From a virus: a DNA stretch of 54,494 nt. Each line of letters opens with the position of its first letter. Position 1 is the first letter of the stretch. A model generated the notes under the pieces. That model made no database searches. It was not told the origin of the DNA and saw only the letters and a list, made by a program, of their open reading frames with translations. The stretch is taken from IMG/VR virus record IMGVR_UViG_3300047409_000056, positions 1 to 54,494 of that record; one strand, 5' to 3'. Below are positions 16,751-25,293 of this stretch, piece after piece. The position numbers were made by a program, and so were the translations under genes.

Positions 16751-18185
16751 TATCTCCATACTCGCGGCTGATACAGTTACCGATCCGGACGAAACCTACT
16801 TCGTGCCAGCCGCCAAGCTGGCGGATACCGGCTCGTACAAAGTAAACCTACCTCTGCCCGCCGACACGGAACCTCGCATGAACGGCGAGGTCAGTATCGG
16901 GACCAGTAAAACCTGGGCGCGGGCTGACCACGTTCATCCGACCAACACGGCCATGTTGGACACGATGCGGGAGTACGTGGACACTCAGAACTCCGCGTTG
17001 CAAGAACAGATCTCCGCTCTGGCGCAGAACCTCCGGTTCGTTGGTCAGGTCGATGTGGTGACTGACAACGTGAAGTTTACTTCCGGGTCTGGCATCACGC
17101 CGAGTCCTGGGCCATTGCCGACAGCCTCACCGGACTATATAGGGTTCTACGTCATCGTCGTGGTGGCGGGTCAGCCGCCAGCCGGTTCCAACATCCCAAC
17201 AGACAACTACGTGATGCACGATTGGATCGTGTGTGACGGCAACACTTGGCAACGTCTGGATGTCGGGGCCACGGCTTCTACCGCGTCTACTACCGCCGTG
17301 ACACCGGCGATTGGCGGTATGGACGACGTTCAAGAGGTCTTGGAATATCTTCACGACACCGCGCCGATGGCCTCGGAAGAAGTTCCGTTGATGGACGGCA
17401 TTGCTTCGGTCGGGGTTGCCGATACGTGGTCAGCCGGGGATCATGTACATCCGACTGACACGTCACGCTATGCGGCCAGTAACCCGGCGGGCTACGTGGA
17501 CTCAGCCGGTGCGGCTCTGGCGGCTCCCGTGCAATCGGTGGCCGGGAGGCCCGGTGCGGTCACGTTGGCGCACACGGATATCACTGATTGGGCCGCGACG
17601 CTACAGCCGTACGCGCTGTCTACGGCGGTACCGCTACCGTCCTCGACCGTGCCGAAGGTGGCCGGTACCGCGGCCACGGGGACCGAGACGAATTGGTCAC
17701 GAGGGGATCACGTACACCCCGTGGACAACTCACGCCTTCCGAGGAAAGGGGTTGTGGACGGTAGCAGTGCCGCTGCCGGTGATATCGGTGAGTACATCGT
17801 GATGAGCAACACCACTGGTGTCGCCATGGTCACGAATGTCGCCGCGTCGATCAGTTCCATCGCCTTGACGGCGGGTGATTGGGAAATTTGGGGTGCCATT
17901 GATTTCCGGCCAGCGGCGGGTGTCAGCCCGAACATGGTCGCGGCGTCGATCAGCGTTACTCCAAACGCCTTGCCGAGTGACGCCGATCTGATGACCGGCG
18001 TCGGTATCCTGAACATGATTACCACCAACGCCCTCACGTCGGGCCAGCGTCAGATGCTTATGACCGGTCAGTGTCGTTCTAATTCCGCCACGCCCATCAC
18101 GCTTTACCTCGTTGGTCAGGTGACACTCGGCGGGGCCGGCGCGCTGAACGGCAAGGGCTACATCTGCGCGAGGCGTGTCAGATGA
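16743..18185 (+). CDS. Putative head fibre protein with DHVHP repeats
   Basis: A 480-aa protein with three copies of a W(A/S)xGDHVHPxD/NxS-type repeat (about residues 57-67, 223-233 and 317-327), a motif widespread in phage fibre and head-fibre proteins, separated by collagen-like or helical stretches (MREYVDTQNSALQEQISAL looks coiled-coil). The C-terminal 130 residues look like a compact beta domain, possibly the receptor- or glycan-binding knob. It is encoded between portal and protease rather than with tail fibres, which favours a capsid-attached fibre. That location is the only evidence for head attachment. Confidence 0.75.
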   Translation: MPNISILAADTVTDPDETYFVPAAKLADTGSYKVNLPLPADTEPRMNGEVSIGTSKTWARADHVHPTNTAMLDTMREYVDTQNSALQEQISALAQNLRFVGQVDVVTDNVKFTSGSGITPSPGPLPTASPDYIGFYVIVVVAGQPPAGSNIPTDNYVMHDWIVCDGNTWQRLDVGATASTASTTAVTPAIGGMDDVQEVLEYLHDTAPMASEEVPLMDGIASVGVADTWSAGDHVHPTDTSRYAASNPAGYVDSAGAALAAPVQSVAGRPGAVTLAHTDITDWAATLQPYALSTAVPLPSSTVPKVAGTAATGTETNWSRGDHVHPVDNSRLPRKGVVDGSSAAAGDIGEYIVMSNTTGVAMVTNVAASISSIALTAGDWEIWGAIDFRPAAGVSPNMVAASISVTPNALPSDADLMTGVGILNMITTNALTSGQRQMLMTGQCRSNSATPITLYLVGQVTLGGAGALNGKGYICARRVR

Positions 18186-18352
18186 ACCTCATAATCATCC
18201 TGCTTGTCGTACTTCTGCTCTTCGGTGGACTTGGCGGCGGGTACTACTATGGGCCGCGAGCCGGTTGGGGAAACACACATTACCTCGGCGGGGGTGTTGG
18301 TCTGGTCTTGCTGGTCGTGCTTATCCTCGTTTTGTTTGGAGGCTGGAGATGA
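18182..18352 (+). CDS. Small two-helix membrane protein (DUF3309-like)
   Basis: A 56-residue protein with two hydrophobic helices: residues 2-14 (NLIIILLVVLLLF) and 36-53, joined by a glycine/tyrosine-rich loop (GGLGGGYYYGPRAGWG). The pattern resembles the DUF3309 family of tiny membrane proteins. Its ATG overlaps the fibre gene's stop (ATGA), and its own stop overlaps the next ATG. The function in the head operon is unknown. Confidence 0.75.
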   Translation: MNLIIILLVVLLLFGGLGGGYYYGPRAGWGNTHYLGGGVGLVLLVVLILVLFGGWR

Positions 18353-18519
18353 GCATCGGTCTGCTGTTCTGGGTGTTGATGGTCATATGGGTCGTGTTCT
18401 GGGGATGGGGACGGACACCGGGAGGTCAGCAGTACTGGCCTGTCTACCACGGCTGGCTGATTTTCATTCTGCTGTTCCTTCTCGGTTGGCGTATTTTCGG
18501 TTTCGTCATTCACGACTAG
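18349..18519 (+). CDS. Small membrane protein (56 aa)
   Basis: A 56-residue protein with two tryptophan-rich hydrophobic helices: residues 4-20 (GLLFWVLMVIWVVFWGW) and 37-52 (WLIFILLFLLGWRIFGF), and a short polar loop containing TPGGQQYWPVY. GGAGG lies 6 bases upstream of the ATG, inside the previous gene. It is probably a partner of the preceding membrane protein. Small paired membrane proteins can be holin-like, but the site is far from the lysis genes. Confidence 0.75.
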   Translation: MSIGLLFWVLMVIWVVFWGWGRTPGGQQYWPVYHGWLIFILLFLLGWRIFGFVIHD

Positions 18520-18529
18520 GAGAAACCGA

Positions 18530-19906
18530 GTGAGTAAATATCAAGCCCGCGTTGCGTTGCAACAACTGGTCGGTCATCCGGCCTTGGTGGCACCGGCGTA
18601 TGTGAACCAAGGTGTATCCATCGGATCGGAAGTTACTTCCAGTCTGATGTTGGACGATCTGCGCGACCTCGCCGCCCTGGTCGAAGCTGAAGAGATCGCC
18701 AAGGACGCCGAACGGCGGACTGTGCTTGCCTCGTCCTATGGCTACGAGGAAAGCGGTACCAAGCCTTTCGTCTTCGCGGAAGGCAATGCCATCATCCCTG
18801 TCCATGGTTTGCTAATCAATCGGTTCTCCGGTTCGTACGGGTTCGTCACTGGCTATAATTTCATCCGCAAACAGGCGCTCGCCGCCAGTGCCGATCCCGA
18901 TGTGAAGACGATCATCTACGATGTGAACAGCAATGGCGGCACGGTAGCTGGCTGTGAGGAAACAGCCGATTTGATTTACGGATTGAATGCTGCCCAAGGT
19001 GGCAAACCCTCCGTGGCGGTGGTTGACGCCAACTGCTATTCGGCGGCATATATGCTTGCATCGCAAGCCGATCATATCGCGATTACGCCTTCGGGCGGCG
19101 CGGGCAGTGTCGGTGTCGTGATGATGCACGTAGACGTGTCGAAGGCGCTGGAAGACTTCGGGGTGAAAGTCACCTTCATCCACGCCGGGGAACACAAGGT
19201 TGACGGCAATATGTTTGAGCCGTTGAGCGATGAAGTAAAGGCCGATCTTCAGGCCGAGGTAGATGCCGCGTACGACACCTTCGTCGCCAAGGTCGCACGC
19301 GGACGATCCATCAGCGACGAAGACGTGCGTGAGACTGAGGCGCGGGCCTATGGCGCGCAAGACGCACTGGCTCTCGGGCTGGTGGATGCCGTTAGCAATC
19401 CGTCCGAGGCGGTGGCGTCTTATACCGCCGCTGTTGCTACTGATGACGATCAACCTGAAAGCGAGGAAAACATGGCTCTCAAGCCCGCCGCCGCAGCCGA
19501 TACGGAAGTAACTTCCGCCGCTGCAATCGAAGCCGCTGCGAATACCGCCGCTCTCGCCGCGCGTACGGCGGAACGTCAGCGCGTGAAAGGTATCCAGGGT
19601 CACGCCGAGGCGGCTGGCCGTGAGACGCTTGCCGCGCATCTGGCGATGAACACCGATCTCGACGTGGAGACGGCGGGCGGTATCCTGGCGGCATCTCCGA
19701 AAGCCGTCGCGGCTGCGGTCGTGGACCCGAAGGACGAGAACCACTTCCAGAAAGCCATGGACAAGGGCAAGCAACCGGAACTCGGCATGAGTGAAGGCGA
19801 AAGCGATGGCGAGGACGAGTCCGACGAAGCCAAGGATCGCAAGCGCGCCAAGTCCATCCTGATGTTGCAGCATGGTCCGAAGCGCGAAGCGAAGACCGCC
19901 CACTAA
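18530..19906 (+). CDS. S49-family head maturation protease with C-terminal scaffold
   Basis: A 458-aa lambda gpC-like protein. The S49/SppA domain spans about residues 80-300, with the nucleophile Ser in CYSAAYMLAS (about 170) and the general-base Lys in HAGEHKVDGN (about 222). The last 145 residues are Ala/Glu/Lys-rich and form the scaffold part, also made alone from an internal start. It begins at GTG with AGGAG upstream. The protease cleaves scaffold and portal or capsid ends after prohead assembly. Two palindromes lie inside, both read EVTS, one in the protease lead and one in the scaffold. Confidence 0.94.
   Translation: MSKYQARVALQQLVGHPALVAPAYVNQGVSIGSEVTSSLMLDDLRDLAALVEAEEIAKDAERRTVLASSYGYEESGTKPFVFAEGNAIIPVHGLLINRFSGSYGFVTGYNFIRKQALAASADPDVKTIIYDVNSNGGTVAGCEETADLIYGLNAAQGGKPSVAVVDANCYSAAYMLASQADHIAITPSGGAGSVGVVMMHVDVSKALEDFGVKVTFIHAGEHKVDGNMFEPLSDEVKADLQAEVDAAYDTFVAKVARGRSISDEDVRETEARAYGAQDALALGLVDAVSNPSEAVASYTAAVATDDDQPESEENMALKPAAAADTEVTSAAAIEAAANTAALAARTAERQRVKGIQGHAEAAGRETLAAHLAMNTDLDVETAGGILAASPKAVAAAVVDPKDENHFQKAMDKGKQPELGMSEGESDGEDESDEAKDRKRAKSILMLQHGPKREAKTAH
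19472..19906 (+). CDS. Scaffold protein from internal in-frame start (Nu3-like)
   Basis: An ATG at 19472 in the same frame as the protease is preceded by AGGA, 5 bases upstream. It would give a 144-aa alanine- and charge-rich helical protein (MALKPAAAADTEVTS...). Lambda makes its Nu3 scaffold from the end of gene C in the same way, so an internal initiation product is expected. Not proven by sequence alone. Confidence 0.72.
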   Translation: MALKPAAAADTEVTSAAAIEAAANTAALAARTAERQRVKGIQGHAEAAGRETLAAHLAMNTDLDVETAGGILAASPKAVAAAVVDPKDENHFQKAMDKGKQPELGMSEGESDGEDESDEAKDRKRAKSILMLQHGPKREAKTAH

Positions 19907-19933
19907 TACGCCTCTAACAGAAGGATCGCTTTA

Positions 19934-20674
19934 ATGCCGTACCCTAATCTCCTGGCCGGGGGCGTCACTGACGAAGGCGCTTTTGTACCGTTCGAACTGT
20001 ATGCCGGTGAGTCTGATATCGTCACGAGCCAAGGTGTCGTTGGTGCTGCTCCTATTGGTCAGTTCGTTCCCGTTGCCCGTAACGAGAGCGACCAGATCGT
20101 GGCGTGGTCCGATGTCACTGGTGCCGCCACCATCCAAGGCACCTTCTCTGGTGTCGGGACCGCCGCCGATACCATTGTCCTCAACGGTATCACGTTCACG
20201 CTGGTTGCCGCTTCGGCCAACTCGCATCAGGTGACGATTGGTGCCACACCGACTGCTACCGCCACCAACCTCGTCGCGATGGTGAATGCGGTTCCCGATG
20301 AGGTCGCGATGCGTGCGACCAATGTCGTCGCTGGCGTGGCTGGTCCGACCGTGACGTTCGTCGCGTTGACGCCCGGACCGGATGGCAACGCCATCACGCT
20401 TTCGGAAGTGGGCACCGGGTTTTCGTTCGCGGGTGCCGCGACCACGCTCGCGGGTGGTAGCTACGAGTCCGAGAACATGGCCATCGGCATCTCGGCACAA
20501 CCGGCTATCGCCGGGGACAACATTCCGTACTTCGTTGGTGGTTCGTTCAACTGGAAAGCCATCTCTTGGCCCTCTTCGATCACCACATTGGCACAGGCCC
20601 GCCGTGTGTTCGACCGGACGCCGATCCACATTGATAAGCTGCTCGGTACGTCAGCCCGTATGACTATTCCGTAA
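19934..20674 (+). CDS. gpD-like head decoration protein with inserted domain
   Basis: The outer parts match lambda gpD-type decoration proteins: an N-terminal GVTDEGAFVPFELYAGESD region and a C-terminal FVGGSFNWKAISWP region. Between them (about residues 65-180) is an inserted Thr/Ala/Val-rich beta domain (IVLNGITFTLVAA, then TATATNLVAMVNAVP) like those found in phage and bacterial surface proteins. At 246 aa it is about twice gpD's usual length. The insert probably projects from the capsid trimer spikes. Confidence 0.85.
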   Translation: MPYPNLLAGGVTDEGAFVPFELYAGESDIVTSQGVVGAAPIGQFVPVARNESDQIVAWSDVTGAATIQGTFSGVGTAADTIVLNGITFTLVAASANSHQVTIGATPTATATNLVAMVNAVPDEVAMRATNVVAGVAGPTVTFVALTPGPDGNAITLSEVGTGFSFAGAATTLAGGSYESENMAIGISAQPAIAGDNIPYFVGGSFNWKAISWPSSITTLAQARRVFDRTPIHIDKLLGTSARMTIP

Positions 20675-20743
20675 GTCCGGAAGTCACTTCCGTAACCGCC
20701 GTTTGCTCTTGGGCGACGGGCCGTTTATCAAGGGAAACACACA

Positions 20744-21880
20744 ATGCGTAACAAGCTGTTCGCGCCCGCCTCTTTCGTCCCTCGCGTTGCGGCGGGAGAT
20801 ATCGGGCTTTACTCCGCAGTCACACTGCTCGACGTTCTCTTCAGTCCGGAGAATGCGCCGGAACTCAATCAGTTCTGGATGAAGTTCTTCCCTCGGTCGA
20901 TCAACTTCACGACCGAGAAGATCATGTTCGATGAGATCGACAACAACGAATACCGGCTCGCGCCGTTCGTTGCTCCGAACGTGCAAGGTCGAGTGATCGC
21001 GGCGAAGGGCTTCACCACCCGGTCGTTCCGTCCTGCTTACGTCAAGCCGAAGCACGTCATTGACCCGGCTCGTACGATCCCCCGTCGTGCCGGTGAAATG
21101 TCCACCATGGTCGGTGGCGGTATGTCGCTTCAGCAGAAGTTCGACCTCATCATGGCCGACAATCTGCGGCGCGAGCGGGCCATGATCGAGAACCGGTGGG
21201 ACTGGATGGCGTGTAAAGCCATCGTGGACGGCAAGGTCACGGTATCTGGTGAAGACTATCCGACGACTACAGTGGACTTCGGGCGTGATCCGGCGCTCAC
21301 CACGACGCTGACCGGCGGCGCGCTCTGGACGGCATCGACCGCTACACCGATGGCCGACATTCAGGCCAAGCGTACTCTCGCCTTCAAGCTGTCTCGCGCT
21401 CCGGTTAACACGCTGATCTTCGGCATCGACGCCTGGACAGCGTTTGTGCAGGAAGACCACCCCGACGTTCAGACGTTGCTCAACGTCCTGCGTCGCGGCG
21501 GCGAGTCCGTGTTCAATGCTCCGAACATCAGCGACGGCTCGCCCTACAACTACCAGGGCTTCATCTCCGGTGCGAACACCGGGCGGCTGGAACTCTGGAC
21601 ATATTCGAACTACTACGAGAGCGATGGTACCGACGGCAACGCGGCGGGCATGGGGATCAACTATCTCGATCCGTCGTACGTCGTGGGTGTCGGCGGCGCG
21701 ATCAATGGCGTTGCTTGCTACGGCGCGATCATGGATCGTCGGGCGCAGCTTCAGCCACTTTCGATGTTCCCGAAAGTGTGGGACGAGGAAGATCCGAGTG
21801 TCACGTACTCCATGACCCAATCGGCTCCGCTCATGGTGCCTATCCGCCCGAACAACACGTTCCGTCTGAAGGTGGTTTGA
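20744..21880 (+). CDS. Major capsid protein, lambda gpE family
   Basis: A 378-aa capsid protein of the gpE branch of the HK97 fold. Family features: LLDVLFSP near the N-terminus, DEIDNNEYRLAPFVAPNVQG (about residues 64-83), the VKPKHVIDP segment (about 101-109) and the C-terminal SAPLMVPIRPNNT. AAGGGAAAC precedes the ATG. A strong hairpin follows the stop. No palindrome lies inside the gene; one is 53 bases upstream. Confidence 0.97.
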   Translation: MRNKLFAPASFVPRVAAGDIGLYSAVTLLDVLFSPENAPELNQFWMKFFPRSINFTTEKIMFDEIDNNEYRLAPFVAPNVQGRVIAAKGFTTRSFRPAYVKPKHVIDPARTIPRRAGEMSTMVGGGMSLQQKFDLIMADNLRRERAMIENRWDWMACKAIVDGKVTVSGEDYPTTTVDFGRDPALTTTLTGGALWTASTATPMADIQAKRTLAFKLSRAPVNTLIFGIDAWTAFVQEDHPDVQTLLNVLRRGGESVFNAPNISDGSPYNYQGFISGANTGRLELWTYSNYYESDGTDGNAAGMGINYLDPSYVVGVGGAINGVACYGAIMDRRAQLQPLSMFPKVWDEEDPSVTYSMTQSAPLMVPIRPNNTFRLKVV

Positions 21881-21890
21881 GTTAACCGGG

Positions 21891-21911
21891 AGACGCGATA
21901 GCATCGCGTCT
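21891..21911 (+). terminator. Stem-loop after the major capsid gene
   Basis: AGACGCGAT (21891-21899) pairs with ATCGCGTCT (21903-21911) around a 3-base loop, 10 bases after the capsid stop. There is no long T-run, so it may be a partial terminator or an mRNA processing/stability hairpin that keeps capsid mRNA high. Confidence 0.6.
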
Positions 21912-21931
21912 TACCGCATGGAGTTTCGTCA

Positions 21932-22324
21932 ATGCCCCGTTTAATCCCGATGGCTTCTATCGGTGTCAGTCGAAAGGTGGGTAGTCGTTCGCAAACCGTC
22001 TTCCCACCGATTGGCGAATTGTACGATTTCACCGACGAAGAGGTCAAACAAATCCGTGCCGACAATCCGGAAGGTTTGCGGAAGCCGATCAACGAGACGG
22101 TCAAGGCCAAAGAGCCGGAGCCGGTGGAAGTAACTTCCGAGGACGACGAAGAGGTCGAGGACGAGGGTGTGGTGACGCTGGAAGAGGAAGAGATTGCTCC
22201 TGCCAGATCGCCACAACGCATGACGCCGCAGCAGCGGCAGCGTGAGGCACAGACCCAGCGTGCAAACGCACAAGCCGCGCGTCGTCCTGCCGGTCGTCGT
22301 ACCAACATGGACGACGATCTGTGA
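21932..22324 (+). CDS. Head completion region protein, FI-like position
   Basis: A 130-aa protein with a short folded-looking front (IGELYDFTDEEVKQIRADNPEGLRKP), a long acidic middle (EDDEEVEDEG) and a basic Gln/Arg end. It sits where lambda has FI, which helps dock terminase to the prohead, but I cannot show homology. One palindrome inside is read EVTS at the start of the acidic stretch. Confidence 0.7.
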   Translation: MPRLIPMASIGVSRKVGSRSQTVFPPIGELYDFTDEEVKQIRADNPEGLRKPINETVKAKEPEPVEVTSEDDEEVEDEGVVTLEEEEIAPARSPQRMTPQQRQREAQTQRANAQAARRPAGRRTNMDDDL

Positions 22325-22740
22325 GTTTCCTCGATATCAAAGCCAGAACGCGAAGGACGGTTCACGCCAACTTCGCGGTTCCATGCACTCTGACCACGGG
22401 GGAAGGGTCGTTTCCGGTGACGGCTCGCCTCCACGGTAAACAGATGGTCGGCGGCGATATGGAGTCCCAAGGCTATTCGATCGTACTTGAAGGCGTCTTT
22501 CGTGTGGTGTTCAACCGGGAAGAACTGGCTCTGTCGCTGCTTCGTCCTGTTCGCGGGGATCGGGTTGTCTTCGCCAACTACATCGGTCCCGGTCAGGACA
22601 TGGCGATTGAACTGGACGCTCGTGATGACTATGACGGGCCGATAGATGAGAAGTGGTCCGTGGCGTCATTCAGTTCTGTAGTGGTGGCTGACGCTACCAT
22701 GATTGGCGGCGCGGGAACGATGGAAGTGGTGTCGGAATGA
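22321..22740 (+). CDS. Head-tail joining protein, FII-like position
   Basis: A 139-aa beta-rich protein starting at GTG that overlaps the previous stop (GTGA). Length and location between FI-like and gpZ-like genes match the lambda FII-type connector. The sequence shows alternating strands (FAVPCTLTTGEGSFPVTARLHG; YSIVLEGVFRVVFN) but no diagnostic motif. It ends with ATGA coupling to the next gene. Confidence 0.68.
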   Translation: MSFLDIKARTRRTVHANFAVPCTLTTGEGSFPVTARLHGKQMVGGDMESQGYSIVLEGVFRVVFNREELALSLLRPVRGDRVVFANYIGPGQDMAIELDARDDYDGPIDEKWSVASFSSVVVADATMIGGAGTMEVVSE

Positions 22741-23342
22741 GCGTGGACATCGACAGCAGTCAGGTGGAAGACCTCGAACATCTGTTCGAGAAATTCCCCC
22801 AGGTCGCACGTACCGCGATGAGTATCGCGCTCAACGAGACGGCGCGTGGTCCCGCCTTGAAGGCCGCGAAGCGCAACATCATGGCGCAGATCAATTTCCC
22901 CGAGGGCTATCTGGATACTCGCGTGCAGTTCAAGCAAGCCGCCACACCCTACAAGCTGGAAGCCCGTATCGTGGGCCGGGACCGGCCAACCTCCCTGGCA
23001 CGGTTCACCCAGCCGGGGACACCGGTCGGTCGGCAAGCTGTCGCGAACCGGGGTCTGAACGTCATCGTCAAGCGTGGCTCCCCGCAGCGTATCCCGCAAG
23101 GTTTCTTGGTCAACCTCCGTAATTCCAACATCGGCCTCGCCATCCGGCTGAAGCCCGGTGAGAAGGTTCACGGCGTCCAGCGGTTCAACCCGGTGCGCCT
23201 GTTCCCCAATGTCTACCTCCTGTACGGCCCTTCGGTGGATCAGGTCTTGACCGACGTGGGCGATCAGATCGCCGAGGAAGTAACTTCCGACATCGCGGCT
23301 GAGTTCAACCGGCAGTTCGCCCGTCTCAGTGGATTGGGCTGA
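22737..23342 (+). CDS. Minor tail protein Z-like (tail completion)
   Basis: A 201-aa protein with the start typical of prophage minor tail protein Z: VEDLEHLFEKFPQVARTAMSIALNETARG, then a KAAKRNIMAQINFP segment. gpZ-like proteins finish the tail end that meets the head. It is coupled on both sides (ATGA upstream, TGATG downstream). A palindrome is read EVTS near the C-terminus. Confidence 0.82.
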   Translation: MSVDIDSSQVEDLEHLFEKFPQVARTAMSIALNETARGPALKAAKRNIMAQINFPEGYLDTRVQFKQAATPYKLEARIVGRDRPTSLARFTQPGTPVGRQAVANRGLNVIVKRGSPQRIPQGFLVNLRNSNIGLAIRLKPGEKVHGVQRFNPVRLFPNVYLLYGPSVDQVLTDVGDQIAEEVTSDIAAEFNRQFARLSGLG

Positions 23343-23845
23343 TGGCACTCGGGGGCGACACCAAGCAATTCATCATCCTGAAACGTCTCACGGCGTTGCT
23401 TGAAGGCGTCACCCCGGCCAACGGGTATGATTTCGATCTGGTCGGCAAGGTCTTTCGCGGCAAACTGGTGTTCGGGGCGCAGGAAGCCACGCCGTTCGTC
23501 TCGATTGTCGAATTTCCGCGGCCCGATACCGCACCGATAGAAGGAGGGGCAGAACGACTGAGGCGTCTTGAAGAGTGGGAACTTCAGGTACAGGGATGGA
23601 CGAAGACAGTTCAGGCCAACCCGACCGACGAACTCTACGGCTTGAAGGGGGCCATCGAACACCGGCTTGCACGGATCATGGACCCAGAGAGTGATGACTA
23701 CAGGCTCGGTCGGATCATTGATCGTGCGCGTATCGGCCCCGGTGTGGTGCGGGCAGCTACTCCACAAACGGCGGGAACCGAGGCCCTATACCTCCCGCTA
23801 ATTATCCACTATACTCACAATGTCGCGGACCCTTGGGCAGTCTGA
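23342..23845 (+). CDS. Tail terminator protein U-like
   Basis: A 167-aa protein placed after gpZ and before the tail tube, as in lambda gpU, which caps the tube and stops its growth. The sequence has an alternating helix/strand layout (FIILKRLTALLEGV; WELQVQGWTKTV) and a PLIIHYTHNV end typical of tail terminators. Function is assigned mainly by gene order. Confidence 0.78.
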   Translation: MALGGDTKQFIILKRLTALLEGVTPANGYDFDLVGKVFRGKLVFGAQEATPFVSIVEFPRPDTAPIEGGAERLRRLEEWELQVQGWTKTVQANPTDELYGLKGAIEHRLARIMDPESDDYRLGRIIDRARIGPGVVRAATPQTAGTEALYLPLIIHYTHNVADPWAV

Positions 23846-23873
23846 GAACAACTCAACGTGAAAGGTGATAGGC

Positions 23874-24764
23874 ATGGCTGACAATCTTGTTCTGGGTCGC
23901 GGCAAAGTATTCTTCGCACCGTACCCCAAAGGCGAGACGACCGGTGGCACCAAGGGATATCTCGGAGCCACGCCTTCGTTCGGCCTCGCGCAGTCCAATA
24001 CCAAGCTGGATCACTTCAGCGCCGAGGGTGGATTGAAGGTGAAGGATCGTTCTGTCGTGCTGACGCAGGACATGACGATCACCCTGGAAGTCGATAACAT
24101 TATGATGGCTAATCTGGCGCTGTGGTTCGGCGGCACCGATACCGGTGACATGCCGCCCGACGCGCCGGGTGATCTCGGCACCATCGCGGTGATCGGTCGG
24201 GCCGATACCATCTTCGGCGCGCTGTTCTTCGAGGCCGACAACGCCGAGGGCGAGAACGTCAACTACTGGTTCCCGTACACCAACATGACACCCAACGGCA
24301 CCTTCGCTTTGAAGGGCGATACGTGGCAAGTGATGTCGTTCACCATCGAGGCTCTGAAGCGCGACAGCGCCACCGAGCGTGTCTATCTCTACACGCCAGA
24401 CCCCGGCACGAGCGCAGCCGACGACGACACGCCTCTGCTGACCATGGAAGACGTGGCGGTAATCGCCGACGACAGCGCGGGTGGCGGCGGCGCACCGGCG
24501 ACCGGTGGCACCGTGGCGGCACCGGCCACGGCAAGCAACTTCGTGGCGTTCTACGTCAACTACACCCTGACTGGCGGCACGTCGGGGAATATCCAATTGC
24601 ACAACGGCACGTCCAACTACGGTGCGGTCTTCCGGGCGAGTGGTGCGTCCGGTTCGGTCGGGCCATTCATCATCGCGGTTGATGGAAGCTACACCGCGAA
24701 GCTGTACGCCGGTGCTACGACCGGTACGGCGCTGGCGACTTCGGGCGCTATCGTCGTCACCTAA
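23874..24764 (+). CDS. Major tail tube protein, gpV-like
   Basis: A 296-aa protein with a tube-forming N-terminal domain (NLVLGRGKVFFAPYP, then GLKVKDRSVVLTQDMTITLEV) and a C-terminal Gly/Ala/Thr-rich domain (about 205-296) that should decorate the tail surface. ATG 23874 is preferred to the in-frame ATG at 23865 because GAAAGGTGA lies just before it. The layout of tube plus an Ig-like add-on parallels lambda gpV. Confidence 0.85.
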   Translation: MADNLVLGRGKVFFAPYPKGETTGGTKGYLGATPSFGLAQSNTKLDHFSAEGGLKVKDRSVVLTQDMTITLEVDNIMMANLALWFGGTDTGDMPPDAPGDLGTIAVIGRADTIFGALFFEADNAEGENVNYWFPYTNMTPNGTFALKGDTWQVMSFTIEALKRDSATERVYLYTPDPGTSAADDDTPLLTMEDVAVIADDSAGGGGAPATGGTVAAPATASNFVAFYVNYTLTGGTSGNIQLHNGTSNYGAVFRASGASGSVGPFIIAVDGSYTAKLYAGATTGTALATSGAIVVT

Positions 24765-24840
24765 CAAACCGTCTCAGGGACTTCACGTTGGGGGCGGGGC
24801 CGCGAGGTTCCGCCCTCTTGGTATCAGGCAGGAGGACACA

Positions 24841-25293
24841 ATGGCTCTCGCGGATTACGTCGTGCAGAAACGCAAGGTCACGGACTTCAACGGCAACGTG
24901 ATTGCCAAAGTACGCGGCCTCAATTTCGAAGATATCTCCCGGTTGGTACGGAACCACCTGACCGAGTTGACGATGGTGTTTCAGAGTGCCGCGACCGATG
25001 GGAAGTTACTTCCAGAAGAACTGGACCTCAACGCGCTGCTGCTCAAACTCGTTTTACAGGCTCCAGACACGGCCGGTTTGATGCTGGCTCTTGGTTGTGA
25101 TGAGCCGGACGCGGTGGATAAGGCGAAGTTACTTCCGGCTCCGCTGCAACTCAGGATACTCGGCGAGATCATCAATCTCACATTTGAGGATGTCGGTGGC
25201 CCTTTGGCGTTTCTGGCAATGGTAAAGATCGCGGTGACTTCGCATCGTCAGGTCTTGCCAGAGCCGGTAAATTCGATGCCAAGGATGCAATAG
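24841..25293 (+). CDS. Tail assembly chaperone G
   Basis: A 150-aa helical protein in the position of lambda G, between tail tube and tape measure, with AGGAGG-like GGAGGA upstream. It binds the tape measure protein during tail assembly. Two palindromes are inside, both read KLLP. Near its end lies a CCCTTTG slippery site and an overlapping open -1 frame, so part of the translation should continue as a G-T fusion. Confidence 0.85.
   Translation: MALADYVVQKRKVTDFNGNVIAKVRGLNFEDISRLVRNHLTELTMVFQSAATDGKLLPEELDLNALLLKLVLQAPDTAGLMLALGCDEPDAVDKAKLLPAPLQLRILGEIINLTFEDVGGPLAFLAMVKIAVTSHRQVLPEPVNSMPRMQ

Noticed and set aside
17072-17084. GAAGTTTACTTCC in the head fibre gene as a 60th copy
   Set aside because: It has two central bases instead of one; kept only as a degenerate variant.
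18812-19903. Leftward 363-codon frame antisense to the protease gene
   Set aside because: It mirrors the S49 protease/scaffold gene and shows no recognisable domain.
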